NCBI GenBank assembly: GCA_015075445.1 | Contig: JABTUJ010000029.1 | Span: 1-64,000, forward strand | Direction of reading: 5' to 3' | Source: Verrucomicrobiales bacterium | GTDB taxonomy: Bacteria > Verrucomicrobiota > Verrucomicrobiia > Limisphaerales > J093 | DNA: 64,000 nucleotides | In this document: one piece after another, positions 10,583 through 18,102 of the stretch | Layout: every line of letters starts with the position of its first letter | Numbering within the stretch: position 1 is the first letter of the stretch | Program-made: the position numbers and the translations under genes | The notes under the pieces: model-generated | Told to the model about the DNA's origin: nothing | The model's input: only the letters and a program-made list of their open reading frames with translations | Database searches by the model: none

Positions 10583-11439
10583 AGCAGCAGGTAAAGGACG
10601 ATGAACAGGGCGTCCAAGGCCACACAGCCCAGGAGCGACGCCACGACGGCCACCCCGGTAATCTGGGCCACCTCACGCAGCTCCAGCGCCCGCGAGAGTC
10701 CCTGAAAACAGGTCGCCAGCGCGATCACGAGCCCGAAGCTGACCGACTTGAGACCCAACAGCAGGAAGTCCTGCCAGGTCAGCGCGAGCGCGAGTTGGCG
10801 GAAGTAGTCGCCCGGGGTGAGCGGGACGTCCTGCAGGAACGCAAAGCAATACCCGGCCACCAAAGCCCCTACGACCAGGTAGGCCGTGAGGGCAAACACC
10901 GCCACCGTCATGCCCAGCACGCGCGGCACCACCAGGAAGAGGACCGGGTCGATCCCGAGCGCCTCGAGCGCTTCCACCTCCCCCAGGGCGCGCGCTGTGC
11001 CGAGCTGGACGACCGTCGGGACGCCGACGCGCAAAAGCACCAGCATCGCCGTAGCCAGGGGTCCCAGCTCGCGCACGACGGCCGTCACCATGGCCACGCC
11101 AATCAGACCCTGCACGCCCACTTGCGTCAGGAGCGCGACCGTCTGTCCCACGATCGCCCAGCCCATCGCCGCCGCGATCACCGCCGTGATGGGGAGCAGC
11201 CGCAAGCCCGCCGTGGCAACGTGCTGGAAAACCAGCGGCCGAATCAGCGCCGACGCGGACCGGTAGCGGGTGGCGGCCACGCCCAGCGTGATCAGGGAGA
11301 AGGCCAGGAGCCGACGGACCGTGTCGGCCGCCCCCAACAACCACCCACCCGCCCAGCGCAGGCGGGAGCCCGCTCCCGATCTGGCCGCGCCGGGATCCGC
11401 GCGCGGCCAGGCCGGCGCGGCAGCAATGCCCTTTGCCAT
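10579..11439 (-). CDS. MlaE-family ABC permease
   Basis: A 286-residue integral membrane protein of the MlaE/TTG2B permease family. Typical features are five to six hydrophobic helices and the conserved stretch VRELGPLATAMLVLLRVGVP (the RELGP...R motif) near residue 150, followed by LGEVEALEALGIDPVLFLVV, another family hallmark. It is the first gene of the three-gene Mla-like operon and overlaps the ATPase start by 4 bp. In such systems it forms the dimeric membrane core that hands phospholipids to the MCE ring. About 20 Ala-rich residues precede the first helix. ATG start at 11439. Confidence 0.92.
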   Translation of the reverse strand: MAKGIAAAPAWPRADPGAARSGAGSRLRWAGGWLLGAADTVRRLLAFSLITLGVAATRYRSASALIRPLVFQHVATAGLRLLPITAVIAAAMGWAIVGQTVALLTQVGVQGLIGVAMVTAVVRELGPLATAMLVLLRVGVPTVVQLGTARALGEVEALEALGIDPVLFLVVPRVLGMTVAVFALTAYLVVGALVAGYCFAFLQDVPLTPGDYFRQLALALTWQDFLLLGLKSVSFGLVIALATCFQGLSRALELREVAQITGVAVVASLLGCVALDALFIVLYLLL

Positions 11440-11494
11440 GCCCGCAGGCTAGAAAACACGCTGCCGGGGGTCAAAAGCCAATTCCGCGGAGACA

Positions 11495-11523
11495 GGCTGC
11501 GGCCGCATCGGGCGGCCGCAGCC
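11495..11523. terminator. Strong GC hairpin downstream of the PEP-CTERM gene
   Basis: A perfect 12-bp inverted repeat, GGCTGCGGCCGC and its complement GCGGCCGCAGCC, separated by 5 bases. It lies 15 bases past the stop of the minus-strand PEP-CTERM gene and just upstream of mlaE. No T tract follows, so intrinsic termination is likely but not certain. Confidence 0.5.
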
Positions 11524-11538
11524 CCGGGCACGGAACGG

Positions 11539-12283
11539 TCAGGTCGCCGCGCGACGCGAGCGAACCAGGGCGAAGGCGAGGAGCCCGAGGCCGGCCATCG
11601 ACGACCAGGCCCCGGGCTCGGGCACGGGGACGTGGGCAAGCTGGAAGTTGTCCAGGGCATAGCAATCGCGGGAGCCGGCGCCGGTGCTGGCCTGCAGGGC
11701 CACGAGACGAATCCAGAGCGTCTCGGGCTGGTTGTCCACGGCGGGCGGCAAGCTGAACTGCTCGGTTTGGCCACCCCAGATGTTGCGACTGAAAGTGCCC
11801 AGGCTGGCGAAGCTCGAGGGGTTGGCGCCCAAGGCGTAATCCGCCGTCCAGGTCGCCGTACGCCCCTCCTCATCAAGGACAAGGAAGTCGAAGGAGAAGG
11901 CCAGCGAGCGGACGCCCAGGGTGTGCGCGATCTCGAGGACGAAGGCGGCCCCGGGATCGCCGAAGGTGCCGCTCTGCCGGAGGCCGAGGGCGCGGTTGGC
12001 GGCGGCGAGTTGAGTGGAGGATGAGGCGCCAGCACTGGGTCAGCGCTCGAAATGGTGTAGTAGCCGGCGGTCCCTTTCAGTTGTAGCGGGAGGTGGCAGA
12101 AGCTGGCACTCGTCCCAGGCAGTACTGCTGGCACCGTACAGACGCTGCTCCAGTGGGGAGGCCCGAGTCGAGGCTGTCGAATGACTGGGTGTAGCCCGAG
12201 CCACTCAGTTGGAGTTGGGCTTGGGCGGTGAGGCACCCGGCGGCGAGGGCGCCGAGGGCGAGGTGAAACACAGGTCTGTTCAT
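11539..12283 (-). pseudogene. PEP-CTERM sorting-domain protein, frameshifted
   Basis: The ATG at 12283 opens a signal peptide (FHLALGALAAGCLTAQAQ) and the start of a secreted domain (SGYTQSFDSLDSGLPTG), closing at 12077. Homologous-looking sequence continues in a second frame (GTAGYYTISSADPVLAP, about 12030-12095) and then a third (LAAANRALGLRQSGTFGDPGAAF, about 12015 down to 11539). The third frame ends in a C-terminal sorting signal: VPVPEPG (the PEP motif), a hydrophobic helix and an RSRR tail. Proteins of this design are exported and processed by exosortase. About two small indels, near 12150 and 12030, break the gene. It could be real decay or assembly error; if repaired it encodes about 248 residues. 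Confidence 0.75.
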
Positions 12284-12404
12284 GTTGATTCCGTTGTTGG
12301 CAGGGGTATCCCTGCCGTTCGGAATCAGCATGCCGGCCCGATCCTGGACGTAAACGGGAGGAACGGGGAAAGCTCGGCAGGTCCGGGGGAAAACGCACAA
12401 GGGG

Positions 12405-12446
12405 CCGACCGGCGAGGGCGCCGGTCGGAGCGTGCGAGGGCGCACG
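12405..12446. terminator. Double hairpin downstream of the bS18 operon
   Basis: Two adjacent GC hairpins: CCGACCGGC/GCCGGTCGG (12405-12428, loop of 6) and CGTGCG/CGCACG (12431-12446, loop of 4). They lie about 115 bases beyond the stop of rpsR on the minus strand and before the PEP-CTERM gene. They are good candidates for terminating the dksA-like/rpmG/rpsR transcript, although no T-run is present. Confidence 0.4.
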
Positions 12447-12559
12447 CGGTCCCTCATTCAGGTCGAAGCGTGCGAGGGGGGCCCTACCGAGCCGGGATGC
12501 GCAAGCGCGCGGGTGGTCGCGGTACCGGTCCGGGCAAGCGAGGCCGCGCGGCGCTCGTG

Positions 12560-12823
12560 CTACTTCATCAGGAGCATCGGCCGCGCCTGTTTGACGGCGC
12601 GGGTCATCCGCCGCTGGTAACGCGCCGGGAGTCCGGTGTATTTCCGGGGGAGGATGCGGCCGGCGTCGGTCACGTATTGGCGGAGGAGCGCGACGTTCTT
12701 GAAGTCGAGGGAGTCGAGGGTGAAATCCACTTTGGGACGGGGGCGCGGGGTGCGGGCTTCGCCGGGGCCACGGCGCCGGGACTTGCGGCCGTCGGTCCGC
12801 TCGAGGTGGGTCTTGCGGGGCAT
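12560..12823 (-). CDS. rpsR: 30S ribosomal protein bS18
   Basis: An 87-residue protein whose C-terminal 50 residues are diagnostic for bS18: FKNVALLRQYVTDAGRILPR, then KYTGLPARYQRRMTRAVKQA. The N-terminal ~30 residues are basic and Pro/Arg-rich, as often in this phylum. bS18 binds 16S rRNA in the platform next to bS6. It follows the bL33 gene by 6 bases and is last of a three-gene minus-strand operon. In many bacteria rpsR sits with rpsF and ssb instead, so this arrangement is a lineage trait. Confidence 0.97.
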   Translation of the reverse strand: MPRKTHLERTDGRKSRRRGPGEARTPRPRPKVDFTLDSLDFKNVALLRQYVTDAGRILPRKYTGLPARYQRRMTRAVKQARPMLLMK

Positions 12824-12829
12824 GGGGGT

Positions 12830-12997
12830 TTACTTGATCTCGCGGTGGAGGGTGTGCCGGCGGAGGAACGGGTTGTACTTCCGGAGTTCCACCTTTTCGG
12901 TCTGTGTCTTTTTGTTGCGGGTGGTCTGGTAGCGGGAAGGGGGTTTACCCTCTTTCCGGGCTTCCGTGCACTCGATGGTCACCAGTTCGCGCGGCAT
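12830..12997 (-). CDS. rpmG: 50S ribosomal protein bL33
   Basis: A 55-residue gene found by reading the minus strand between dksA-like and rpsR. The product starts MPRELVTIECTEARKEG and continues with SRYQTTRNKKTQTEKVELR, then KYNPFLRRHTLHREIK. The pattern SRYxTxxNKK...KLELxKYxPxLRxHxxxxE is the bL33 signature. It has the extended N-terminal ECTEA block but lacks the CxxC zinc pairs, so it is a zinc-independent form (a single Cys is present). It starts 4 bases after the upstream stop and ends 6 bases before rpsR, in a tight operon. Confidence 0.95.
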   Translation of the reverse strand: MPRELVTIECTEARKEGKPPSRYQTTRNKKTQTEKVELRKYNPFLRRHTLHREIK

Positions 12998-13001
12998 AAA
13001 G

Positions 13002-13592
13002 TCATTCCTTTTCCTTGGTCGGTTTCTCGTCCTCCTCGATGTCCTCCTCGACGTCGGTGGCGGCGACGGCGTCGATCATGCCGAGGTTGCCGAGTTTGCG
13101 TTGGCGGAGGGCGCCTTCGCGTTCGAGTTGGGCCTGGGCTTCGACGGTGAAGCGGGTCCAGGGGATGGCTTCGAGGCGGGCTTTGGGGATGGGTTTCCCG
13201 GTCAACTCGCAGACGCCGTAGGTGCCGCGCTGGATGCGTTTGAGGGCCTCATCGATCTCGTAGATGGCGTCCTGGTCGGAGGAGAGCAGGCTCAGCGCGA
13301 AGTCACGATCGAAGTTATCGGTGCCGGAATCGGCCATGTGGAGGCTGTAGCCGTCCATCTCCTCGGCAGACTCCTTGGCGAGGCCGCTCATCTGGCGCAG
13401 CAGGCGTTCGCGCAAGTCCAGGAGGGTCCGATAATACTTCTCCCATTCCGGCTTCACCCGGATTTCCCCGTTGTGATCCCTTGCCGGCGTGGCGGCCAAG
13501 CCCAGGATGGACGCGGCGGTGGCGGCCCTGACCTGCTTGCTGCGCGTAGCTTTTGGCGCCGGCTTCGAGACTTTTGTTGGTTTCTTTGTCAC
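13002..13592 (-). CDS. DksA/TraR-family protein lacking the zinc ligands
   Basis: A 196-residue protein of the DksA/TraR group, which binds the RNA polymerase secondary channel. The coiled-coil stem (about residues 60-125) carries an acidic tip resembling the DxxDxA element (SGTDNFDRDFAL). The C-terminal part retains the fold signature GTYGVCELTGKPIPKARLEA but keeps only one of the four zinc-binding Cys. The N-terminus is basic; the C-terminal 20 residues are strongly acidic. It leads the operon with bL33 and bS18, which suggests growth-rate control of ribosomal genes. Start is GTG at 13592. An alternative is a structural or sporulation-type TraR homologue without polymerase activity. Confidence 0.85.
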   Translation of the reverse strand: MTKKPTKVSKPAPKATRSKQVRAATAASILGLAATPARDHNGEIRVKPEWEKYYRTLLDLRERLLRQMSGLAKESAEEMDGYSLHMADSGTDNFDRDFALSLLSSDQDAIYEIDEALKRIQRGTYGVCELTGKPIPKARLEAIPWTRFTVEAQAQLEREGALRQRKLGNLGMIDAVAATDVEEDIEEDEKPTKEKE

Positions 13593-13757
13593 AGTCCCAC
13601 TGCTGTTGTTCGTACCCAGAACGACGTTCCCGGCAACCGCGGCCGAGAACGAAGGCCGGGCAAGCTAGCAAACAAACGCCGAACCGCCAGTAAAATTTTC
13701 GGGCTTTTCAGTCCGGGCCGCAGCGGCTTAACTGCGCGTCAGACCAACTGTCTACGC

Positions 13758-14723
13758 ATGAACACATACCCCTCTCCCGTCTCCCGACGCGCGTTTGTGA
13801 CCAGCACCTTGACCCTCGGCGCCACGGCCCTCGCTGTCCGGCCGGTCGCCGCCGCGGAAGCCCCCGGTTCCGGACCGGCGGAGGCGGTCCTGCCCCCGGC
13901 CGGCAAGCGGCTGCTGCTGTCCTGCAAGCTGGGCATGATCGCTGACAAGGCGGGGGACCGGAAGCTGAGTGTGACCGAGCGGCTTCAGATGGCGGCGGAA
14001 GCGGGCTTTGACGGAGTGGACTTCGACGACGCGGGCAGCTACACGGCGGCCCAGGCGCGCGACGCGGTCCGGACCTCCGGGGTGTTCGTGCATAACGCCA
14101 TCAACCACGCCCACTGGGAGGTGCGCCTGACCGATCCGCGCCCCGAAACGCGGGCGAAGGGGCGGGCGAACCTCGAGCACTGCCTGCGGGTGTCGCACGC
14201 CGCGGGCGGGAGTGGCGTGTTGATTGTGGTGGGGCGGGGAGCCGATGGACCGGCGGAGGAAATCGAGGCGCGTTGTCGGGCGGAGATTCGCGCCTGCCTG
14301 CCGTTGGCGGCATCGCTCGGCCAGATGATCCTGTTCGAGAACGTGTGGAACCAGATGATGTACGACCACGACGGCGGGCCGGAACAAGGACCCGAGCGGT
14401 TCGTGCGGTTTGTGGACAGCTTCCAGAGCCCGTGGGTGGGGATGTACTACGACATCGGCAACCACTGGAAGTACGGCCAGCCGTCGGAGTGGATCCGGGC
14501 GTTCGGCCGTCGCTGTGTCAAACTGGATGTCAAAGGCTTCAGCCGGGCGAAGAACAAGTTTGTCGAGATCACGGGCGAGGACGACGACCTGCCGTGGGCG
14601 CAGGTGCGGGCGGCGCTGGCGGACATCGGGTTCGCGGGCTGGGCGACGGCGGAGGTGGGCGGAGGCGGAGTCGAGCGACTGAAGAAGTTGCGCGAGCAGA
14701 TGCAGAAGGCGCTGCTGGGCTGA
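13758..14723 (+). CDS. Tat-exported sugar phosphate isomerase/epimerase-like TIM-barrel protein
   Basis: A 321-residue protein. I chose the ATG at 13758, which gives a Tat signal (SRRAFVTSTLTLGATALA), because the longer open frame upstream only mirrors the divergent dksA-like gene. The mature part is an AP-endonuclease-2/xylose-isomerase-type TIM barrel: GFDGVDFDDAG, NAINHAHWEV, LFENVWNQMMYD, VGMYYDIGNHWKYG and VKLDVKGFS supply candidate metal-binding Glu, Asp and His residues at the strand ends. Members of this family isomerise or epimerise sugars or inositols. It stands alone on the plus strand. The substrate cannot be predicted. Confidence 0.85.
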   Translation: MNTYPSPVSRRAFVTSTLTLGATALAVRPVAAAEAPGSGPAEAVLPPAGKRLLLSCKLGMIADKAGDRKLSVTERLQMAAEAGFDGVDFDDAGSYTAAQARDAVRTSGVFVHNAINHAHWEVRLTDPRPETRAKGRANLEHCLRVSHAAGGSGVLIVVGRGADGPAEEIEARCRAEIRACLPLAASLGQMILFENVWNQMMYDHDGGPEQGPERFVRFVDSFQSPWVGMYYDIGNHWKYGQPSEWIRAFGRRCVKLDVKGFSRAKNKFVEITGEDDDLPWAQVRAALADIGFAGWATAEVGGGGVERLKKLREQMQKALLG

Positions 14724-14732
14724 CGGAGCCGC

Positions 14733-15296
14733 TCAGGCGAACAGCTCGCCGACCTGCAGGCGGATGCCCGGCAGACCGGCGCATTCAAGCGGGTCGGTCC
14801 CGCTCAGAAGTACGCGTTCCCGATACTGACCTCCCGCGGGCTGGCGGTAGGTCTCGACCTGCTGCGTTGTGCCCAGGACGATCCAGTACTCCGGAACTCC
14901 GGCCTCCGCGTAGAGGGAGGCGTTCTCACGGTCCAGGACCGGACTCGACACGGCAATTTCCACGACCAACTCCGCGGTCTGCGGGTGGGCGTTGAAGAAG
15001 TCCCTCTCGGTGCCACGCACGACGGCGATGTCCGGCTCCGGCTCAGAGTCCTTAAGAGTGAGGGGGTCCTCGCGCCGGACCACCCAGCCGGTTGGGAGCC
15101 TGGCCAGCAGGAGGTCGTACAACCGTTTGGCGAGGGCGGCGTGGAGGGGGGACTTGGACATTTTCTCGATCACAATGCCGCGGATGAGCTCCGTGCGTCG
15201 GCCGCGCTCGTTGTACTCGTCCAGCCGATGATACTCCTCCACGGTCAGGGTTGAAACCCGCTCGCGGACTTCCGGCAATTCCAGGATCGCTGGCAT
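14733..15296 (-). CDS. Uma2-family PD-(D/E)XK-like protein
   Basis: A 187-residue Uma2/DUF820-family protein, a restriction-endonuclease-like fold expanded in cyanobacteria and Verrucomicrobiota. The core is present: EPDIAVV (active-site Asp), ELVVEIAVSS (Glu) and LYAEAGVPEYWIVLG. The Lys normally found four residues before the Tyr of LYA appears to be Asn (RENASLYA), so the canonical catalytic triad may be incomplete. It lies 44 bp after phoU on the same strand and convergent with the isomerase-like gene. The biological role of Uma2 proteins is unknown. A second, Lys-containing family member occurs at 61147-61692. Confidence 0.85.
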   Translation of the reverse strand: MPAILELPEVRERVSTLTVEEYHRLDEYNERGRRTELIRGIVIEKMSKSPLHAALAKRLYDLLLARLPTGWVVRREDPLTLKDSEPEPDIAVVRGTERDFFNAHPQTAELVVEIAVSSPVLDRENASLYAEAGVPEYWIVLGTTQQVETYRQPAGGQYRERVLLSGTDPLECAGLPGIRLQVGELFA

Positions 15297-15340
15297 GTGC
15301 CGGCTACTTTAGTACCCGACCGGCGGTTCGTCGAACCCGT

Positions 15341-16033
15341 TCAGTTGCCCGGGGACGGGTCCGGAGGCGGCGGCGCGGTCTTCTTGAGCTGATGCCGGAT
15401 GTCGCGTCCTTCGTAGAGATAAACCACCTCCTCGGCCATGTTCGAGGCGTGGTCGGCGATGCGTTCGAGGGCCTTGGAAATGACCATCAGGTTGAGGCAA
15501 CGGGTGATGGTGGGGGGGCGCTCGATCATGTAGCTGGCGAGCTCGCGGTGGAGCTGCTTGTTGATGGCATCGACCTGCTTGTCACGGGTGACGACCGCCC
15601 GGGCCTTGGCGGAGTCGCGACGCACGAACGCATCCAGGGTGTCGTGGAGCATGTCGAGCGCGAGGTGGGCCATGCGGGGGAGGTCCACGTACGGTTTGAG
15701 CTGGGGTTCCTGGCTCAACTCGAGGGAGCGCCGGGCGATGGTGGTGGCTTCGTCACCGATGCGCTCGAGGTTCTGCGAGAACTTCATGGCGACGGTGATC
15801 AGGCGGAGGTCGGTGGCGAGGGGCGCCTTGCTGAGGAGGGCGACGCCGATCTCGTCGATTTCGATCTCGAGATCGTCCAGCTCGTTGTCGGCCTCCTTGA
15901 CCTGGCGGGCGAGGTCATCGTCGCGCTGCACGAGCGCCTTGAGGGCGGTGTCGACGGCGTGGGCAGCCTTGCTGGCCATGGTGAGGAGCTTCTCTTTGAG
16001 CTCATCGAGGCTTTGTTCGAAGTGGAGCGACAT
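15341..16033 (-). CDS. phoU: Phosphate signalling/transport regulator PhoU
   Basis: A 230-residue PhoU with two three-helix repeats. The metal-binding acidic motifs are EADNELDDLEIEIDE (first repeat) and the matching helix in the second; NLERIGDEATTIARR and ALERIADHASNMAEEVVYL are the classic PhoU helices. PhoU links the Pst transporter to the PhoR kinase and limits phosphate uptake. It is the last gene of the pst cluster, separated from pstB by 249 bp that contain a heptanucleotide microsatellite. No phoR/phoB pair lies in the window. Confidence 0.95.
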   Translation of the reverse strand: MSLHFEQSLDELKEKLLTMASKAAHAVDTALKALVQRDDDLARQVKEADNELDDLEIEIDEIGVALLSKAPLATDLRLITVAMKFSQNLERIGDEATTIARRSLELSQEPQLKPYVDLPRMAHLALDMLHDTLDAFVRRDSAKARAVVTRDKQVDAINKQLHRELASYMIERPPTITRCLNLMVISKALERIADHASNMAEEVVYLYEGRDIRHQLKKTAPPPPDPSPGN

Positions 16034-16045
16034 GGGGGGAGGGGA

Positions 16046-16270
16046 AGTTCGAAGGGCGAAGGGCGAAGGGCGAAGGGCGAAGGGCGAAGGGCGAAGGGTG
16101 AAGGGCGAAGGGCGAAGGGCGAAGGGCGAAGGGTGAAGGGCGAAGGGTGAAGGGCGAAGGGCGAAGGGTGAAGTTCGAAGCTCGAAGTTCGAGGGGTGAA
16201 AGGTGAAGGGCGAAGGGCGAAGGGCGAAGTTGGGAGATCGAAGATCGAAGTTCGAAGTTGGGAGATGGAA
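16046..16270. repeat. Heptanucleotide microsatellite (CGAAGGG)n
   Basis: A run of about 20 copies of the 7-mer CGAAGGG/TGAAGGG with scattered variants (GAAGTTCGAAG, GAAGATCGAAG) fills almost the whole pstB-phoU gap. It is not coding on either strand; the apparent reading frames are just repeats of Arg-Ala-Lys-Gly-Glu-Gly. The same repeat, in the opposite orientation, occurs at 62848-62965. Copy-number change here would alter spacing inside the pst-phoU transcript. Confidence 0.9.
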
Positions 16271-16282
16271 GTTCGGAGGGGG

Positions 16283-17113
16283 TCAACCGAAGCGGCCGGT
16301 GACGTAGTCCTCGGTTTGTTTGCGGGCGGGGTTGGTGAAGATCTTGCCGGTGGCGTCGTGTTCGATGAGTTCGCCCAGATAGAAGAAGGCGGTGGCGTCG
16401 GAGATGCGGGCGGCCTGCTGCATGTTGTGGGTAACGATGACGATGGTGAACTGCCGCTTCAAGTCGAGGATGAGGTCCTCGATCTTGGCGGTGGCGAGGG
16501 GATCGAGGGCGGAGGCGGGCTCATCCATGAGGAGGATGTCGGGCTTGATGGCGATGGCGCGGGCGATGCAGAGGCGCTGCTGCTGGCCGCCCGAAAGGCC
16601 GAGGGCGCTGGCGTGGAGGCGGTCCTTGACCTCGTCCCAGAGGGCGGCCTGGTGGAGGCTCTGCTCGACGATGTCGGCGATCTCCGACTTGCGGCGGAAG
16701 CCCTGGAGGCGGAGGGCGTAGGCAATGTTGTCGAAGATGGTCTTGGGGAAGGGATTCGAGCGCTGGAACACCATGCCGACGCGCTTGCGCAACTCGATGA
16801 CGTCGATATCGCGCGCGTAGATGTCCTCACCGCCGATGCGGACGCTGCCCTCGAGGCGGACGTTGTCGATGAGGTCGTTCATGCGGTTGAAGCAGCGCAG
16901 GAGGGTGGACTTGCCGCAACCGGAGGGGCCGATGAAGGCGGTGACCAGGCGTTCGGGAATGGCGAAGGAGATGTCGTGCAAGGCACGCGCGGCGCCGTAA
17001 TAGAGCGACAGGCGGTCCACCTCGATCAGCGGGGGATGCCCGTGCGGGGTGGCGGGGGACGCGGCGTCCGGCGGCGTGACGCGCGCGAGGGGGGAAAGGA
17101 GCGGGGCAACCAT
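16283..17113 (-). CDS. pstB: Phosphate ABC transporter ATP-binding protein PstB
   Basis: A 276-residue ABC ATPase with all PstB hallmarks: Walker A FIGPSGCGKSTLLRCFNRMND, Q-loop VGMVFQRSNPFPKTIFDN, signature LGLSGGQQQRLCIARA, Walker B ILLMDEPASALDP, and the H-loop VTHNMQQAARISD. The open frame runs far upstream over pstA, but I start at the ATG at 17113, 14 bp past the pstA stop, giving a normal family length with a Pro-rich ~25-residue N-terminal extension. It powers high-affinity phosphate uptake with PstA/PstC. Confidence 0.96.
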   Translation of the reverse strand: MVAPLLSPLARVTPPDAASPATPHGHPPLIEVDRLSLYYGAARALHDISFAIPERLVTAFIGPSGCGKSTLLRCFNRMNDLIDNVRLEGSVRIGGEDIYARDIDVIELRKRVGMVFQRSNPFPKTIFDNIAYALRLQGFRRKSEIADIVEQSLHQAALWDEVKDRLHASALGLSGGQQQRLCIARAIAIKPDILLMDEPASALDPLATAKIEDLILDLKRQFTIVIVTHNMQQAARISDATAFFYLGELIEHDATGKIFTNPARKQTEDYVTGRFG

Positions 17114-17127
17114 GGCGCAAGGGAGAT

Positions 17128-18102
17128 TCAAGCCAGCCGGCGGAGGTTCCGCCGCACACGGGCGCGGATGAGGATGGCGACGAGGTTCAAGGCAAAGGTG
17201 AGGAGGAGCAGGACGACCACGGTGCCGTACAGGATGGGGCGCGTCTTCTCGATGTCGGGCGACTGGGTGGAGAGCACAAAGACGTGGTAGGCGAGGTCCA
17301 TGAACTGGTCGGTGAGCGACTGCGGGAGGGAGGCCATGTAGTAAGCGGCGCCGGTGAACAGGATCGGCGCCACCTCGCCCGCGGCGCGGCTCACGGCCAG
17401 GATGCCGCCGGTGAGGATGCCGGGGAGGGCCTGGGGCAAGACCACGCGGAGGACGGTTTGAAGCTTGGTGGCGCCGAGGGCCAGGCTGGCCTCCCGCAGG
17501 CCGAGCGGGATGGCCCGAAGCGATTCCTCGGTCGCGACGATCACCACCGGAAGGGTCATGACGGCGAGGGTGAGCGACGCCCAGATCAGGGCGGCCTTGC
17601 CCCAGACGGGCTTTGGGCTGTCCGGGTAGAGGAACACGTCGAGCGTGCCGCCGACGGCGCTGATGAAGAAGCCCAGGCCGAAGAGGCCGAAGACGATGGA
17701 GGGGACACCGGCGAGGTTGTTGACCGCGCCGCGGATGATGCGGGTGAAGGGGGAGAGCGCGGGGGCGTACTCGGTGAGATAGCTCGCGGTGGTCACGCCG
17801 ATCGGGATGACGAACAGGGTCATGAGGATGACCCGGGCGGCGGTGCCGAAGACCATGGGCCAGACCCCGGCGCTGGCGACGTCGAACATGTCCTTGTCGG
17901 CGTTGCCGAACATGAAGCGCGGAGACAGTCCGGCGCCGCCCTGGAGGAAGATGTTGCCCAGGATCAAGGCCAGGATGGCGAGGATCAGGAAGGTGGCCAG
18001 CCCCGTCAGTCCGGTGCAGAAGAACGAGACCGGTTCGAAGGTGGAGGCCCGGAAGCGGCGGGCGGGCGGCGCGGGCGGGGCCGTGGGGGTGGAGGCGGTC
18101 AT
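17128..18102 (-). CDS. pstA: Phosphate ABC transporter permease PstA
   Basis: A 324-residue permease with six predicted helices. The permease motif EASLALGATKLQTVLRVVLP (EAA loop) and the PstA segments VPSIVFGLFGLGFF and TRIIRGAVNNLAG are clear. An N-terminal Pro/Ala-rich stretch precedes the first helix. Its start overlaps the pstC stop by 4 bp and it ends 14 bp before pstB, in a coupled operon. It pairs with PstC to form the phosphate channel in the inner membrane. Confidence 0.95.
   Translation of the reverse strand: MTASTPTAPPAPPARRFRASTFEPVSFFCTGLTGLATFLILAILALILGNIFLQGGAGLSPRFMFGNADKDMFDVASAGVWPMVFGTAARVILMTLFVIPIGVTTASYLTEYAPALSPFTRIIRGAVNNLAGVPSIVFGLFGLGFFISAVGGTLDVFLYPDSPKPVWGKAALIWASLTLAVMTLPVVIVATEESLRAIPLGLREASLALGATKLQTVLRVVLPQALPGILTGGILAVSRAAGEVAPILFTGAAYYMASLPQSLTDQFMDLAYHVFVLSTQSPDIEKTRPILYGTVVVLLLLTFALNLVAILIRARVRRNLRRLA

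Noticed and set aside
15251..16150. Plus-strand frame over phoU and the microsatellite
   Set aside because: Antisense to phoU and ends in repeat-encoded Arg-Ala-Lys-Gly-Glu-Gly.
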